Under the pieces are notes generated by a model. That model saw only the letters and a program-made list of their open reading frames with translations. It did not search any database and was not told where the DNA came from. Below, piece by piece: positions 40,150 through 48,589 of a stretch of DNA of 64,000 bases. Location of the stretch: assembly GCA_965230015.1 (NCBI GenBank), contig CBDDKF010000001.1, positions 141,205 to 205,204 on the forward strand. The letters run 5' to 3'. This DNA comes from JABSQH01 sp965230015 (GTDB taxonomy: Bacteria; Actinomycetota; Acidimicrobiia; Acidimicrobiales; Ilumatobacteraceae). The number at the start of each line of letters is the position of its first letter. The first letter of the stretch is position 1. The translations under genes were made by a program, and so were the position numbers.

Positions 40150-43038
40150 TCACGCGTGGCTCACGTCGTCGAGGCGATCGAGGAGCGGGTCGAACACGGG
40201 GGAGGCGAGCCCATCGACGAGAGCCCGACCCGCCCGACGATGCTGCGCCGCCCGGTTGTCGTCACCGAGCAAGGCGTGCAACGCGCCAATCGGCGCGTCG
40301 CAGGGGCCGAGCGTGCAACTGCCCGGCCACGACATGAGGCCCGCCATCGGCGCGAGCGAGGGCAGCAGCCACTCGGCCGCCGCGGTGTCGCCGCTGAGCG
40401 CGGCGGCACAACCGGCCACGAATCCGGTCGCCGACCAGGTCGCGTCCGTCGGCAGTCCACCGATCCGGGCGAGCTGTTCGAGCTGAGCGTGTGCCCGCGG
40501 GTGGTCGCCGACGTCGGCCGCAGCGAGGGCTGCTCCCGCTCGCCATCCTGGAACGCCTGGCTGATCGGCAACGAGCTGGTCGAGCGGTTCGGCGAGTTCT
40601 GCCAGGCGGCCTTGCGTGAGCCGGATCGCCATCAACTGCACCGAGTAGATGGCGATGGTGCGCGACGCCGCGACGCCGGGCGCGCTGAGGCATGACTCGG
40701 CCGACGCTTCTGCTTCATCGACCCGGCCGGCGAGGTGTTCGAGGGTCGAGCCGATGTAGTTCGCCACCCAGGCACGCTGCCGGTCGCGTCCCCGTTCGGC
40801 CATTGCCGCCATGGCCACATGGGTCGAATAGATCGCCGGATCGCCGAGTTGCAGCTGGTTCGAGAAGGTGAGGTGGAGCGCCTCGAACCGTACGTCGTCG
40901 TCGTCGAGTCGCTCGGCGAGGGCGAACAGCTCTCGAGCGATCTGCTGACGCTCGCCGATCGCACCCGGGCCGGTGACCGCCATGTACGCATACGGCAACA
41001 CGCGCCCGCGCGTGGCGTCGCTGCCCCCGTCGGCTTCGCTGTGGGCGCGACGAAAGTAGGCCACGGTCCGCTCATGATCGCCCGCAATCGAATGCAGCAG
41101 CGTTGCCGCACCAGCGAGTCGCGCCGCGCGCTCGCGGTCGAGGTTGCTGGCGAGCACGTCATCGATGTCGTCAGCGAGGCCGGGGTCGACGCTGCCGGCC
41201 TCGGACGTGGTGCCCAGCGCACCGAGCCCCATCAACGCATCTGCGGCCAGGTCGACCCGGCCATTGTCGAGTGCAGTCCGTGCGGCGCCGCGCAGCACGT
41301 CCTCGCTGCGCACGTCCCCGGCTCGGCGGAGATAGTCGCCGGCGCGAATGCTGCGGGTGACCGCATCGCCGGTGTCGTCCGCCAGCACGGCGCTGCGCAT
41401 CAATAGCGCCGCTGCTGGGTAGAGCTCGCCAAGCTCAGCGAAGTGGTCGGCGGCACGCGTCAACGCGTCGAGCGCCGCGTGGGTTTCGCCACGATCGAGG
41501 GCGGCGGCCACAACCCGGTGGTGTGCCTCCTCGGCGGGAGCGACGCCGGTGTGGCGATACGCGTCCGCGAGATCGTCGTGAGCAGTGGCGAGATCTGTGG
41601 TCGATGCGTCGGCCACCAATTGATCGGCAATGTCGTCCGACCACACCTCGAGTCGCTCGGTCGACGCGTCGATGAGCGCGCGGTCAGCCAGCAGTGCCAG
41701 GTGTCGGCGGCCAGGGAGCTGATCGGCGACGTCGAGTGGCACCCCGCCACGACCCAACGCGATCCGCAGCGCAAAGCGCAGCGCCACGTCGGGCGCGTGC
41801 TCCTCATCGAGCGATCCCGCCGCTCCGGGTTGGCCGGGCGTGTCCTCGAGGCGAACATGGGTCGCATCGGGGTGCGCGGCACCGATCATCACGATCGATG
41901 GCCCGCCGTCGCGGACGATCGATGCGATCGCCAGGTCGGCGTCGGGTCCCCGTGCCTCGGCGTGGTCGATGATGATCACGCGCGGCGCCCCTGTGTCCGG
42001 ATCGAATCGATCGAGCGCATCGATCAGGTTCAGCGGGTGTCGTGGGTCGCCGTCGCTGCGACGACACTCGACGAGTTCGCTGCGCCAGCCGAAACGGTCC
42101 GCCGTTGTCGCAACGCCTTCCGCAACGGTCGTCGTGGCGAAGGGACGGTCGGCCGTGACCGACACCAACGCCGACCGACCTGCTGCATGCTCGCGCTCGA
42201 CGATGTCGAGCACGGTCGTGCGCACGCTGCGTGGTGATCGCAGGTTTGTCGACGTGGAACTCCGTCCACCGGACTGCGGGACCAGGTCGTCGAGTACCTC
42301 GGGATCGAACAGCCGCGGGTCGTCGGCATGGAGGAGCGACTCGAGTCGCTTGAGTGCGGGCCCCGGCTCGAGGCCAGCATCGGCCAAGGTGCGCACCGCT
42401 GCGGTCATCGAGGCGAGCGCCTCGCGGCGGCGCTGGCCGCGGTAGAGCGCGACGGCAGTCAACGCCCACCTGTATTCGCGCTCGGGGCTGTCGGCCACCA
42501 TCCGTTCCGCGAGCGTGGCCGCGCGCTCGTGTTCGCCGAGCGCGATGAGTGCCGACGCCAACGTTTCCTCGGCGGCGAGCATCAGTGCAGTCACGTGCTG
42601 TCGAGCGCGCACGACCGGGATCGTCGCCGGAAGCCGCTGGAATGGCGCGCCGCGTATCAGCTCGAGCGCGCCCGCTGCTTCGTCGTGGGCGGTGCGCACG
42701 TCGCCGAGCCGCCGGGCCCGGTCGGCGTTGCCAACCATCTGTTCGAAGCGGTCGACATCGCGGCGGATCTCGGTGCCGAGTTGGTAGCCGCCGCGTTCGG
42801 TGGTGATCGTTTCGGGGCCGATCTCGCTGCGCACGTAGGCCACTTGGTTTTGAATCACGGCGTGCGCGCTCACCGGCACCTCGGTCCAGATCATCTCGGC
42901 CAGTACGTCGGTGGTCGCGGCGGCAGTCGGACGTACGGCGAGCGCGCTCAGCACATCCAGGGCGCGCGGGCGCAGCTTGTGTGGTTGCTCGTCGACGACG
43001 AGTCGCGGCGGTCCGATCACGTCGAGTCGCAACGCCAT
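40150..43038 (-). CDS. BTAD-type transcriptional regulator with degenerate ATPase and TPR-like repeats
   Basis: 962 residues from ATG 43038 (MALRLDVIGPPRLV); an in-frame start at 43137 adds a stretch unlike the family. The N-terminal winged-helix DNA-binding domain (1-95: KLRPRALDVLSALAV to RGGYQL) is followed by the BTAD helical repeat region (100-250). Next is a P-loop-type domain in which Walker A is not recognisable (ALVSVTADRPFATTT where GxxGxGKT is expected) while a Walker B-like RVIIIDHAEA remains. The C-terminal half (about 430-950) is Ala-rich TPR-like repeats. This is SARP/LuxR-large-regulator architecture, with ATP hydrolysis probably lost. The ATPase gene upstream reads in the same direction. 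Confidence 0.8.
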   Translation of the reverse strand: MALRLDVIGPPRLVVDEQPHKLRPRALDVLSALAVRPTAAATTDVLAEMIWTEVPVSAHAVIQNQVAYVRSEIGPETITTERGGYQLGTEIRRDVDRFEQMVGNADRARRLGDVRTAHDEAAGALELIRGAPFQRLPATIPVVRARQHVTALMLAAEETLASALIALGEHERAATLAERMVADSPEREYRWALTAVALYRGQRRREALASMTAAVRTLADAGLEPGPALKRLESLLHADDPRLFDPEVLDDLVPQSGGRSSTSTNLRSPRSVRTTVLDIVEREHAAGRSALVSVTADRPFATTTVAEGVATTADRFGWRSELVECRRSDGDPRHPLNLIDALDRFDPDTGAPRVIIIDHAEARGPDADLAIASIVRDGGPSIVMIGAAHPDATHVRLEDTPGQPGAAGSLDEEHAPDVALRFALRIALGRGGVPLDVADQLPGRRHLALLADRALIDASTERLEVWSDDIADQLVADASTTDLATAHDDLADAYRHTGVAPAEEAHHRVVAAALDRGETHAALDALTRAADHFAELGELYPAAALLMRSAVLADDTGDAVTRSIRAGDYLRRAGDVRSEDVLRGAARTALDNGRVDLAADALMGLGALGTTSEAGSVDPGLADDIDDVLASNLDRERAARLAGAATLLHSIAGDHERTVAYFRRAHSEADGGSDATRGRVLPYAYMAVTGPGAIGERQQIARELFALAERLDDDDVRFEALHLTFSNQLQLGDPAIYSTHVAMAAMAERGRDRQRAWVANYIGSTLEHLAGRVDEAEASAESCLSAPGVAASRTIAIYSVQLMAIRLTQGRLAELAEPLDQLVADQPGVPGWRAGAALAAADVGDHPRAHAQLEQLARIGGLPTDATWSATGFVAGCAAALSGDTAAAEWLLPSLAPMAGLMSWPGSCTLGPCDAPIGALHALLGDDNRAAQHRRAGRALVDGLASPVFDPLLDRLDDVSHA

Positions 43039-43089
43039 CGGGGCAGGCTGTCTGTGGGCATCTAACAGACCGCTAACAAACCCGCTGAA

Positions 43090-43143
43090 CGTTTGTCTGC
43101 GAGTTTGCGGTCGACTGGTCCCCGCAAACCTGCACACAAACGA
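43090..43143. repeat. Dispersed hairpin repeat, family 2, copy a
   Basis: 54 bp, 12 bp after the stop of the minus-strand ATPase gene. It matches copy b at 45009-45062 without gaps at 42 of 54 positions by hand alignment. Both copies begin CGTTTGT and end ACAAACGA, so the element is a long imperfect palindrome. Inside this copy GTTTGCGG (43103-43110) pairs with CCGCAAAC (43122-43129). Confidence 0.75.
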
Positions 43144-43154
43144 CGTGATGCGCG

Positions 43155-44240
43155 TCAGAGTGGGAGCGTCAGGCGAATCCAGTCGGCGAGGAGGGGATCG
43201 ACGATCGTCGGCTGGCGGGTCAGGGTGCCGTTGGCGATCAGCCGGTCGCGGGCTGCTTGCACGGCTCCCGACGACACGCCGAACAGCTCGAGGGTGCCAC
43301 CGAACAGCGGTCGGCCGGTGGCCAGCGCCCGCAGCACCACTTGTTCTGGGTGGCTAAAGGTGGAGAACCACACCTCTATGCCCGGCGCGATGCTCTTGCG
43401 GACTGCGTCGAGGGCGTCGGGCCAGGCGGCGTCGCCGCTGCCGGCGTCGTCGGTGTGTAGCCAGGCGGCGTCGGCGAGTTGCATCGCCCGGTAGGGGTGG
43501 CCGCCGGTGGTGTGGTGCACCAGCCCAGCGAGCCCGCCCGGTTGTCGTCCGGATTCGGTGAACCCGAGGCGGATGATCTCGTCCAACTCGGCGAGCGTGA
43601 ACGGTGCGATCTCGATGATGTCGGCCTGGGCGTAGAACGGCTGGGCCTGATCGGTGAACATCGCCGTCATCGCCGAGGGTTCCGATCCGGCGAACACGAC
43701 GGCGACCTCGTCGACGTGGTGCTGCAGTTTGGTGCGCAGTAGGCCAGCGCCGCCGTCGACGCCGTTGATGCCGGTGAACTCGTCGACCACCAGCAGCGTC
43801 GGTTCGGCTCGTGCCGCCTCGACCATCACGTCGAGCAATAGGTCGAGGGTGGCGTCGGCGTCCGGTCGTTGGGCGGGTGGCTTGGCGAACTCGACCTTGA
43901 GCACACCGAGATTGAGCGATCCGCCGACGGCAACCGACGACAGATGGGTGTTGCCCCGCCGGGTCGATGCCGCGAGCGCGCCGTCGAGCCGGACGGCGAG
44001 GTCGGCGACCGACCGCGTCTCATACAGGTCGAGGCTGATCACCGCTGCGCCGGCCTGGTGGACCTGGGCGGCAACTGCGCCGAGCACGCTGGTTTTGCCG
44101 TATCGGCGCGGACCGAGCAGTGCCGTGACTCGACGGCCGGTGACGCGCTCGACGAGGTCGGCGATCAGTTCATCTCGACCGCGCACCTCATCGGGCGCAA
44201 GGGGCCCCTGATGAGGGAACGGCGTGCGCTCAGATAGCAC
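43155..44240 (-). CDS. AAA-family ATPase (archaeal-ATPase-like P-loop protein)
   Basis: 361 residues from GTG 44240. Walker A is GPRRYGKTS (43-51), Walker B TLLVVDEFTG (about 148-157), followed by a sensor-1-like AVVFAGSEPSAM. A C-terminal winged-helix-like region (about 300-355: QVVLRALATGRPLFGG) is typical of the STAND/archaeal ATPase group. Such proteins act as signalling switches, some linked to defence or mobile DNA; nothing here fixes the role. It stands upstream of the BTAD gene on the same strand, and its own start overlaps a symmetrical repeat. Confidence 0.82.
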   Translation of the reverse strand: MLSERTPFPHQGPLAPDEVRGRDELIADLVERVTGRRVTALLGPRRYGKTSVLGAVAAQVHQAGAAVISLDLYETRSVADLAVRLDGALAASTRRGNTHLSSVAVGGSLNLGVLKVEFAKPPAQRPDADATLDLLLDVMVEAARAEPTLLVVDEFTGINGVDGGAGLLRTKLQHHVDEVAVVFAGSEPSAMTAMFTDQAQPFYAQADIIEIAPFTLAELDEIIRLGFTESGRQPGGLAGLVHHTTGGHPYRAMQLADAAWLHTDDAGSGDAAWPDALDAVRKSIAPGIEVWFSTFSHPEQVVLRALATGRPLFGGTLELFGVSSGAVQAARDRLIANGTLTRQPTIVDPLLADWIRLTLPL

Positions 44241-44263
44241 GCAACAATGCTATCCGATAGCAC
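44233..44263 (-). promoter_or_regulatory. Symmetrical repeat over the ATPase start codon; possible leaderless promoter/operator
   Basis: Plus-strand GATAGCA (44233-44239), 8 bases, TGCTATC (44248-44254), then GATAGCAC again (44256-44263): a perfect 7-bp inverted repeat plus a direct repeat. The GTG start (44240) lies inside it. On the minus strand TAGCAT stands six bases before the GTG, which suits a leaderless transcript. Autoregulation is an inference. Confidence 0.4.
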
Positions 44264-44281
44264 AGGATGCTGTGGGAGAGT

Positions 44282-44334
44282 CGGTTCTGTTCGCGATTCC
44301 AGGCGCGTGGCGGATGGAATCTCCGATTTTTCGG
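44282..44334 (+). repeat. Dispersed hairpin repeat, family 1, copy b
   Basis: 53 bp, 36 bp after the stop of the small secreted-protein gene and upstream of the ATPase start. It aligns with copy a (40083-40135) at 43 of 53 positions. The outer arms ATTCC/GGAAT differ from copy a yet still pair. It ends with the small hairpin CCGATTTTTCGG. No plus-strand gene ends here, so a plain plus-strand terminator role does not explain it. Confidence 0.75.
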
Positions 44335-44369
44335 CGTCGTATGTGACTGTCGGGGGTGGTGTTGTCAGG

Positions 44370-44867
44370 TCACATGCCGTCGGGGTAGTAGTGCCACTCG
44401 ATGGGCACGTCGGCGCCGTCGGCGTCGCCCACGATGATGTACCCGCCGTAGTGGTAGATCGATCCATTGGGATCGTCGACAATGTCGAACTCGCTGGAGT
44501 CGACCGACGTCCGCGGCGCCGTGCCGTGGTTGGCGACCGGGCGATCGATCGTGCCGTCGGCCTCGACTGTGGCGGAGATCACGAAGCGCTCGTAGCCGGC
44601 ATTCTCGTCGAAGCTGTCGATTGCGCACCCTTCGAGGAAGAAGGTGTCGTCGGTCTCGACCGGGGAGTTCCAGCGTTCGATGTTGTACCGCGTGTCGTCC
44701 ACACGCAGGAACGGTGGGTGCTGGACGGCGGTGCCGACGTCGTCCATTCCGTGCTCGAGGTCGGCGCACGCGTCGATGACGGAGTCGGCATGAGCGGCGA
44801 GCGGGTTGACCAGGCTGGCGCAGGCGGCGGCGGTCGCAGCGGCGGCCGCGAGGTGACGGATCTTCAT
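44370..44867 (-). CDS. Small secreted protein of unknown function
   Basis: 165 residues from ATG 44867, which gives a standard signal peptide (MKIRHLAAAA, hydrophobic core, cut after AHA) and has an AAGG site upstream; the in-frame start at 44906 is less likely. The mature part has two Cys (DACADLEHG and EGCAIDS), is acidic and aromatic-rich (SIYHYGGYIIVG, WHYYPDGM), and is probably a small beta-rich exported domain. I do not recognise a family. It lies between the two hairpin repeat families. Confidence 0.7.
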   Translation of the reverse strand: MKIRHLAAAAATAAACASLVNPLAAHADSVIDACADLEHGMDDVGTAVQHPPFLRVDDTRYNIERWNSPVETDDTFFLEGCAIDSFDENAGYERFVISATVEADGTIDRPVANHGTAPRTSVDSSEFDIVDDPNGSIYHYGGYIIVGDADGADVPIEWHYYPDGM

Positions 44868-45008
44868 GGCGGGGACCTTCTTGGTTGACCGGGTGGGACG
44901 CGCCACCGTGCGCCGTTCAACGTGAGCAAGGCCTCTGCACGACCCGAGCGTTTCCTTCGAACTCGCCGGGTACGCCGCGTTCGTGAGGGTTGATGTGGTT
45001 GGTGTGTT

Positions 45009-45062
45009 CGTTTGTTGGCGGGCTTGCGGACGACAGGTGCGCGCGAACCCGCCAACAAACGA
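45009..45062. repeat. Dispersed hairpin repeat, family 2, copy b
   Basis: 54 bp, 16 bp after the stop of the RCC1-repeat gene. It contains a perfect 16-bp inverted repeat (arms 45007-45022 and 45048-45063, arm TTCGTTTGTTGGCGGG) around a 25-base loop. It aligns with copy a (43090-43143) at 42 of 54 positions. It could end the minus-strand transcript. The rest of the gap 44868-45077 has no other feature I can support. Confidence 0.78.
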
Positions 45063-45077
45063 AGGGACGTTGGCTGG

Positions 45078-47552
45078 TTAGAGGAAGTAGCCGGCGGTGT
45101 CCATGATGAGGCTGGCGCCGTTTTGGGTGAACAGGGTGATGTCGCCGGAGTCGCCGAGGGGGAGTACCGCCAGGTTGGCGATGGTTTCGTCCGGCCCGGG
45201 CAGGTTGAGGTTCGACGTGTCCGGTCGTGGGATGTCGCTCGGGTATCCGGTGACGAATCCTCGGTTGAGCGACTCGGTCGCGGTGAGGTTGAACACGCCG
45301 GCGTTGGCAGTGCTCGGGATCCCAAGCTTGCCCTCGACCTCGAAGGTGATCGAGCCACCCCTCGGCAGCGGCCCACTCGTGGTGTCGCGCGAGTCGCCCA
45401 AACGAGCTGGGTTGATGCGGGCGAACAAGCCGTCGTCGGTGTCCTCACCAGTCGCATCGGTGAAGTACGCCGTGACGTCAACCACGATGTGCGCGCCGTT
45501 CTGGGAGAAGATCTTGATCGTCCCGGTCGGCGACACCGGCACGATCACCGTGTTCGGTCGTGTGGCCTCGGGTCCGGCGAGGTTGATGTTCGAGGTGGTC
45601 GGTCGAGACACATTGCCGGGGTACACGGTGATGAACCCGCGCCGGTTGGCGTCGGCGCCGGTGACGTTGAGCACCACGGCGCTGACCCCAGAGGCGGGGA
45701 CCCCGTTGTCGCCGGTCACCTTCACTTCGATCTCGCCGCCGGGTCCGAGCTTGCCCTTCTGGCCCGCGGGGTCGAACCCGGGACGGGTGTCGACCACACG
45801 TTCGGGATTCACCCCGATCAACCGGCCAGCGTTGGCCGACGCCGTGGCTTCGAAGTAGCCGAACACGTCGGCGATGAGGTGCCCGCCGCCGCGAGTGAAG
45901 ATCGAGATCTTCCCGTCTTGGGACACCGGCACGATCACCTTGTTCGGCGCGGTCTGGCCGGCACCGGTGACGTTGACGTTCGACGCGTTCGGCCGAGCGG
46001 TGCCGAACGGGAAGGCGGTGACGAACCCGCGGTCGATGGCTTGGGCCAAGGTGAGGTTGAGCACCACGGCGTAGACACCGGTGTCGGGGATACCGCCTTG
46101 GCCGGTGATCTGGACGTCGATCTGGCCACCGGGGTTGACGATGCCCTTGCCCTGAATCGGTCCGGGGCCCGGCTGGCCGGATCGGGTTTCGAGGATGCGG
46201 AACGGCGACAACGGACGGAACGTTGCGGTTCCGACGAAGTTCACCGGCGGCGCCTCGGTTGGCGCCGTGATGTCGATCGTGTCGGCGCCACCGGGAATGC
46301 CGTCGCTGCCGTCGCCCCAGCAACGCACCGTCTCGTTGTCGAGCAGCGCGCACGTACCGCGACGCCCGGCCGTGATGGCACGCGCAGTGCGGCCGGGGCC
46401 GAGATCGACGAACCCCTTGGCGAGCGGATTGCCATCGGCCCCGACATCGTCGGTGTCGCCGTAACCCAGCTTGCCTTCATCGCCTTCGCCCCAGCAGCCG
46501 ACGTCGCCACCCTGGAAGATCACGCAGATGTGGGCGAACCCGACGTCGAGCGCAACCGGGATCTCCCCGCCGAGTTCGGCCTTCGCCGGCGTCGGCACGG
46601 CTGCGCCGCTGCCACTCGACAGCCGTGCTGCAGGTCCGGACCCCCAGCACCACAGCTCATCATTGGTCGTGATCACGCAGGTGGCCTGGCTGCCAGCGCT
46701 GATCGCGACCGGGATCCCGCCGCCCAAGTCGGCCGGCGTCACCAGCGGGCCCTCGGACGCATCCTTCATGTCGCCGATGTTGCCCGGCTTGCCCGTAATC
46801 GCGTTGGCCTCACCCCAGCAGCGGATGTTGTCGTCGGTCAGGATGACGCAGGTGTGGGCGCGTCCCGCGGCGATCTTGAAGGCGCGTTCGCCCGGGCCCA
46901 GCGGTACGGGCCCGGCGGAGGCCGGTGTTCCCGTGAGTGAGCTGCCGATCGCCGTCTCGTTGCCGTAGCCGAGCTGACCATCGAACGCTCGGCCCCAGCA
47001 GCGCACCGACTGGTCGCTCAGGATCGCGCACGTGTGGTCCTGGCCGGTGGCGATGGCAGTTGCCGAACCGCCGAGCGACACCGGTGGGATGTCGGTCGGC
47101 GGCTCGTTGTCGCCGATACGGTCGCCGTCGGACTCGGGCACACCGACGGCCGGCCCGAACGTTTGCCCACCCCAGCAGCGGACGGTTCCATTGGCGAGGC
47201 GTGCGCACGTGTGCAGCTGGCCGGTGGCGACCTCGACCACCCGTTGGCCGCCGACATTGACCGTCGGGTACGCGTCGGGTGTCTCATCGTCGCCGATCGC
47301 AGCCACGCCCGCCACGCCAATTCCTGTCTGACCGACGTTGTTGTTGCCCCAGCAGCGGAGGTTGCCGTTGTCGAGCGTGATGCACGCCGTCTCGTGGCCG
47401 AGCGAGAGACGGCTGGCGTCTTCGATCAACTCGCCGGGAGGCGACTCGCCATCAAACGGTGCACCACCAACCTCGGCCTGGGCCGTCGGCGTCGCCGCCA
47501 GTCCGACTGCAGTGATCAACAGCACGCTTGCCGCAAGGACGCGAGTTCGCAT
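45078..47552 (-). CDS. Secreted RCC1-repeat protein with three VPARVL-type modules
   Basis: 824 residues with a clear signal peptide (MRTRVLAASVLLITAVGLAA, cut after AQA). Residues about 45-450 hold seven RCC1-type blades, each with a HTCAxL..G.VRCWG core; the regularly placed Cys pairs suggest one disulphide per blade. The propeller is followed by three copies (about 455-824) of a roughly 125-residue module with ILETR/VVDTR/LGDSR near the start, RGFxTxYP in the middle and a D(V/T)xGYF end. The same module, in less diverged form, is repeated three times in RHS-2. RCC1 propellers bind protein or carbohydrate partners; in bacteria the role is mostly unknown. A surface-exposed binding protein is likely. 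Confidence 0.85.
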   Translation of the reverse strand: MRTRVLAASVLLITAVGLAATPTAQAEVGGAPFDGESPPGELIEDASRLSLGHETACITLDNGNLRCWGNNNVGQTGIGVAGVAAIGDDETPDAYPTVNVGGQRVVEVATGQLHTCARLANGTVRCWGGQTFGPAVGVPESDGDRIGDNEPPTDIPPVSLGGSATAIATGQDHTCAILSDQSVRCWGRAFDGQLGYGNETAIGSSLTGTPASAGPVPLGPGERAFKIAAGRAHTCVILTDDNIRCWGEANAITGKPGNIGDMKDASEGPLVTPADLGGGIPVAISAGSQATCVITTNDELWCWGSGPAARLSSGSGAAVPTPAKAELGGEIPVALDVGFAHICVIFQGGDVGCWGEGDEGKLGYGDTDDVGADGNPLAKGFVDLGPGRTARAITAGRRGTCALLDNETVRCWGDGSDGIPGGADTIDITAPTEAPPVNFVGTATFRPLSPFRILETRSGQPGPGPIQGKGIVNPGGQIDVQITGQGGIPDTGVYAVVLNLTLAQAIDRGFVTAFPFGTARPNASNVNVTGAGQTAPNKVIVPVSQDGKISIFTRGGGHLIADVFGYFEATASANAGRLIGVNPERVVDTRPGFDPAGQKGKLGPGGEIEVKVTGDNGVPASGVSAVVLNVTGADANRRGFITVYPGNVSRPTTSNINLAGPEATRPNTVIVPVSPTGTIKIFSQNGAHIVVDVTAYFTDATGEDTDDGLFARINPARLGDSRDTTSGPLPRGGSITFEVEGKLGIPSTANAGVFNLTATESLNRGFVTGYPSDIPRPDTSNLNLPGPDETIANLAVLPLGDSGDITLFTQNGASLIMDTAGYFL

Positions 47553-47677
47553 GGAAACCCCCAGGTAGATCCGCCAAGTCCGGGGAGACCATAGACGTCT
47601 CCTGGCGCGTGCACATAGGTAAGCGATTACTCAGACGACCGGCGCCCGCAGGGTGTGCAGATGTCTGTGCGCGTCGG

Positions 47678-47706
47678 TTGGAAGGGGTCAGAACCGCTCA
47701 TAGCAT
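47678..47706 (+). promoter_or_regulatory. Probable promoter of the rplC-adk ribosomal operon
   Basis: TTGGAA (47678-47683), 17-base spacer, TAGCAT (47701-47706). The gap 47553-47936 holds no gene. Downstream of the promoter it contains a 10-bp hairpin (47716-47739, GTGATCGGAA with TTCCGGTCAC, one wobble pair, GGCA loop). That would give a leader of about 225 bases, possibly the site of autoregulation that normally lies before rpsJ. Confidence 0.5.
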
Positions 47707-47936
47707 TGCCTGGCCGTGATCGGAAGGCATTCCGGTCACCAACCCATTCGCAATCGACGTCCGAGCAGGCCACCCGCATCGATCGGGAACGGAACCACTC
47801 GGCAACAACCAGTCTGCGTGCTCCGCATGCCCGCCGTCATCTGCACGGCTTCCGGGCTGCGGAGCATTTGCGTGAAACGACCTGGATCGTCCGGTCGAGC
47901 ACGTGAGTGCAGCCGTCACAGCAAAGGACCGCCGTC

Positions 47937-48587
47937 ATGGCCCAACAATCGATTGTCGGTGAAAAAGTCGGCATGACCCAGACCTGGGTGGACGACAAGG
48001 TCGTCCCGGTCACGGTCGTGCGCGTCGATCCGATGCGCGTCGTGCAGATCAAGACCACCGAACGCGACGGTTACAACGCGCTGCAGGTCACCTACGGCCA
48101 GCGCGACGCCAACAAGCTGACCAAGCCGATCCAAGGCCACTACGAGAAGGCCGGCGTCGCGCCCGGCAAGCGTCTCGTCGAGCTGCGTCTCGACTCGGTC
48201 GACGACTTCGAGGTGGGCCAAGAGCTCACCGTCGAGCAGATCCCGAGCGGCACGATCGTCGACGTCACCGGCACCAGCCGAGGCAAGGGCTTCGCTGGTG
48301 TGATGAAGCGCCACAACTTCGCCGGCCAGGGCGCGTCGCACGGTAACCACAAGAGCCACCGCAAGCCCGGGGCCATCGGCTCGTGCGCGTTCCCGGCAAG
48401 GGTGTTCAAGGGCACCCGAATGGCCGGCCACATGGGTCATCAGCAGGTGACCACGCAGAACCTCGAAGTTGTCGAGTCCGATGCCGAGCGCAACGTGTTG
48501 CTCGTGAAGGGCTCGGTACCCGGACCCAACGGCGGCGTCGTGGTCGTGCGCAATGCCGTGAAGCTCGCAGGACAGAAGGGGGCCTGA
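47937..48587 (+). CDS. rplC: 50S ribosomal protein L3
   Basis: 216 residues from ATG 47937 (MAQQSIVGEKVGMTQTW), with AAAGGA upstream; an in-frame ATG-type start at 47907 is unlikely. L3 is a primary 23S binder near the peptidyl-transferase centre. GTSRGKGFAGVMKRHNF and ASHGNHKSHRKPGAIG loop blocks are intact. It is the first gene of the detached S10-spc block, where rpsJ should precede it. Confidence 0.97.
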   Translation: MAQQSIVGEKVGMTQTWVDDKVVPVTVVRVDPMRVVQIKTTERDGYNALQVTYGQRDANKLTKPIQGHYEKAGVAPGKRLVELRLDSVDDFEVGQELTVEQIPSGTIVDVTGTSRGKGFAGVMKRHNFAGQGASHGNHKSHRKPGAIGSCAFPARVFKGTRMAGHMGHQQVTTQNLEVVESDAERNVLLVKGSVPGPNGGVVVVRNAVKLAGQKGA

Positions 48588-48589
48588 TC

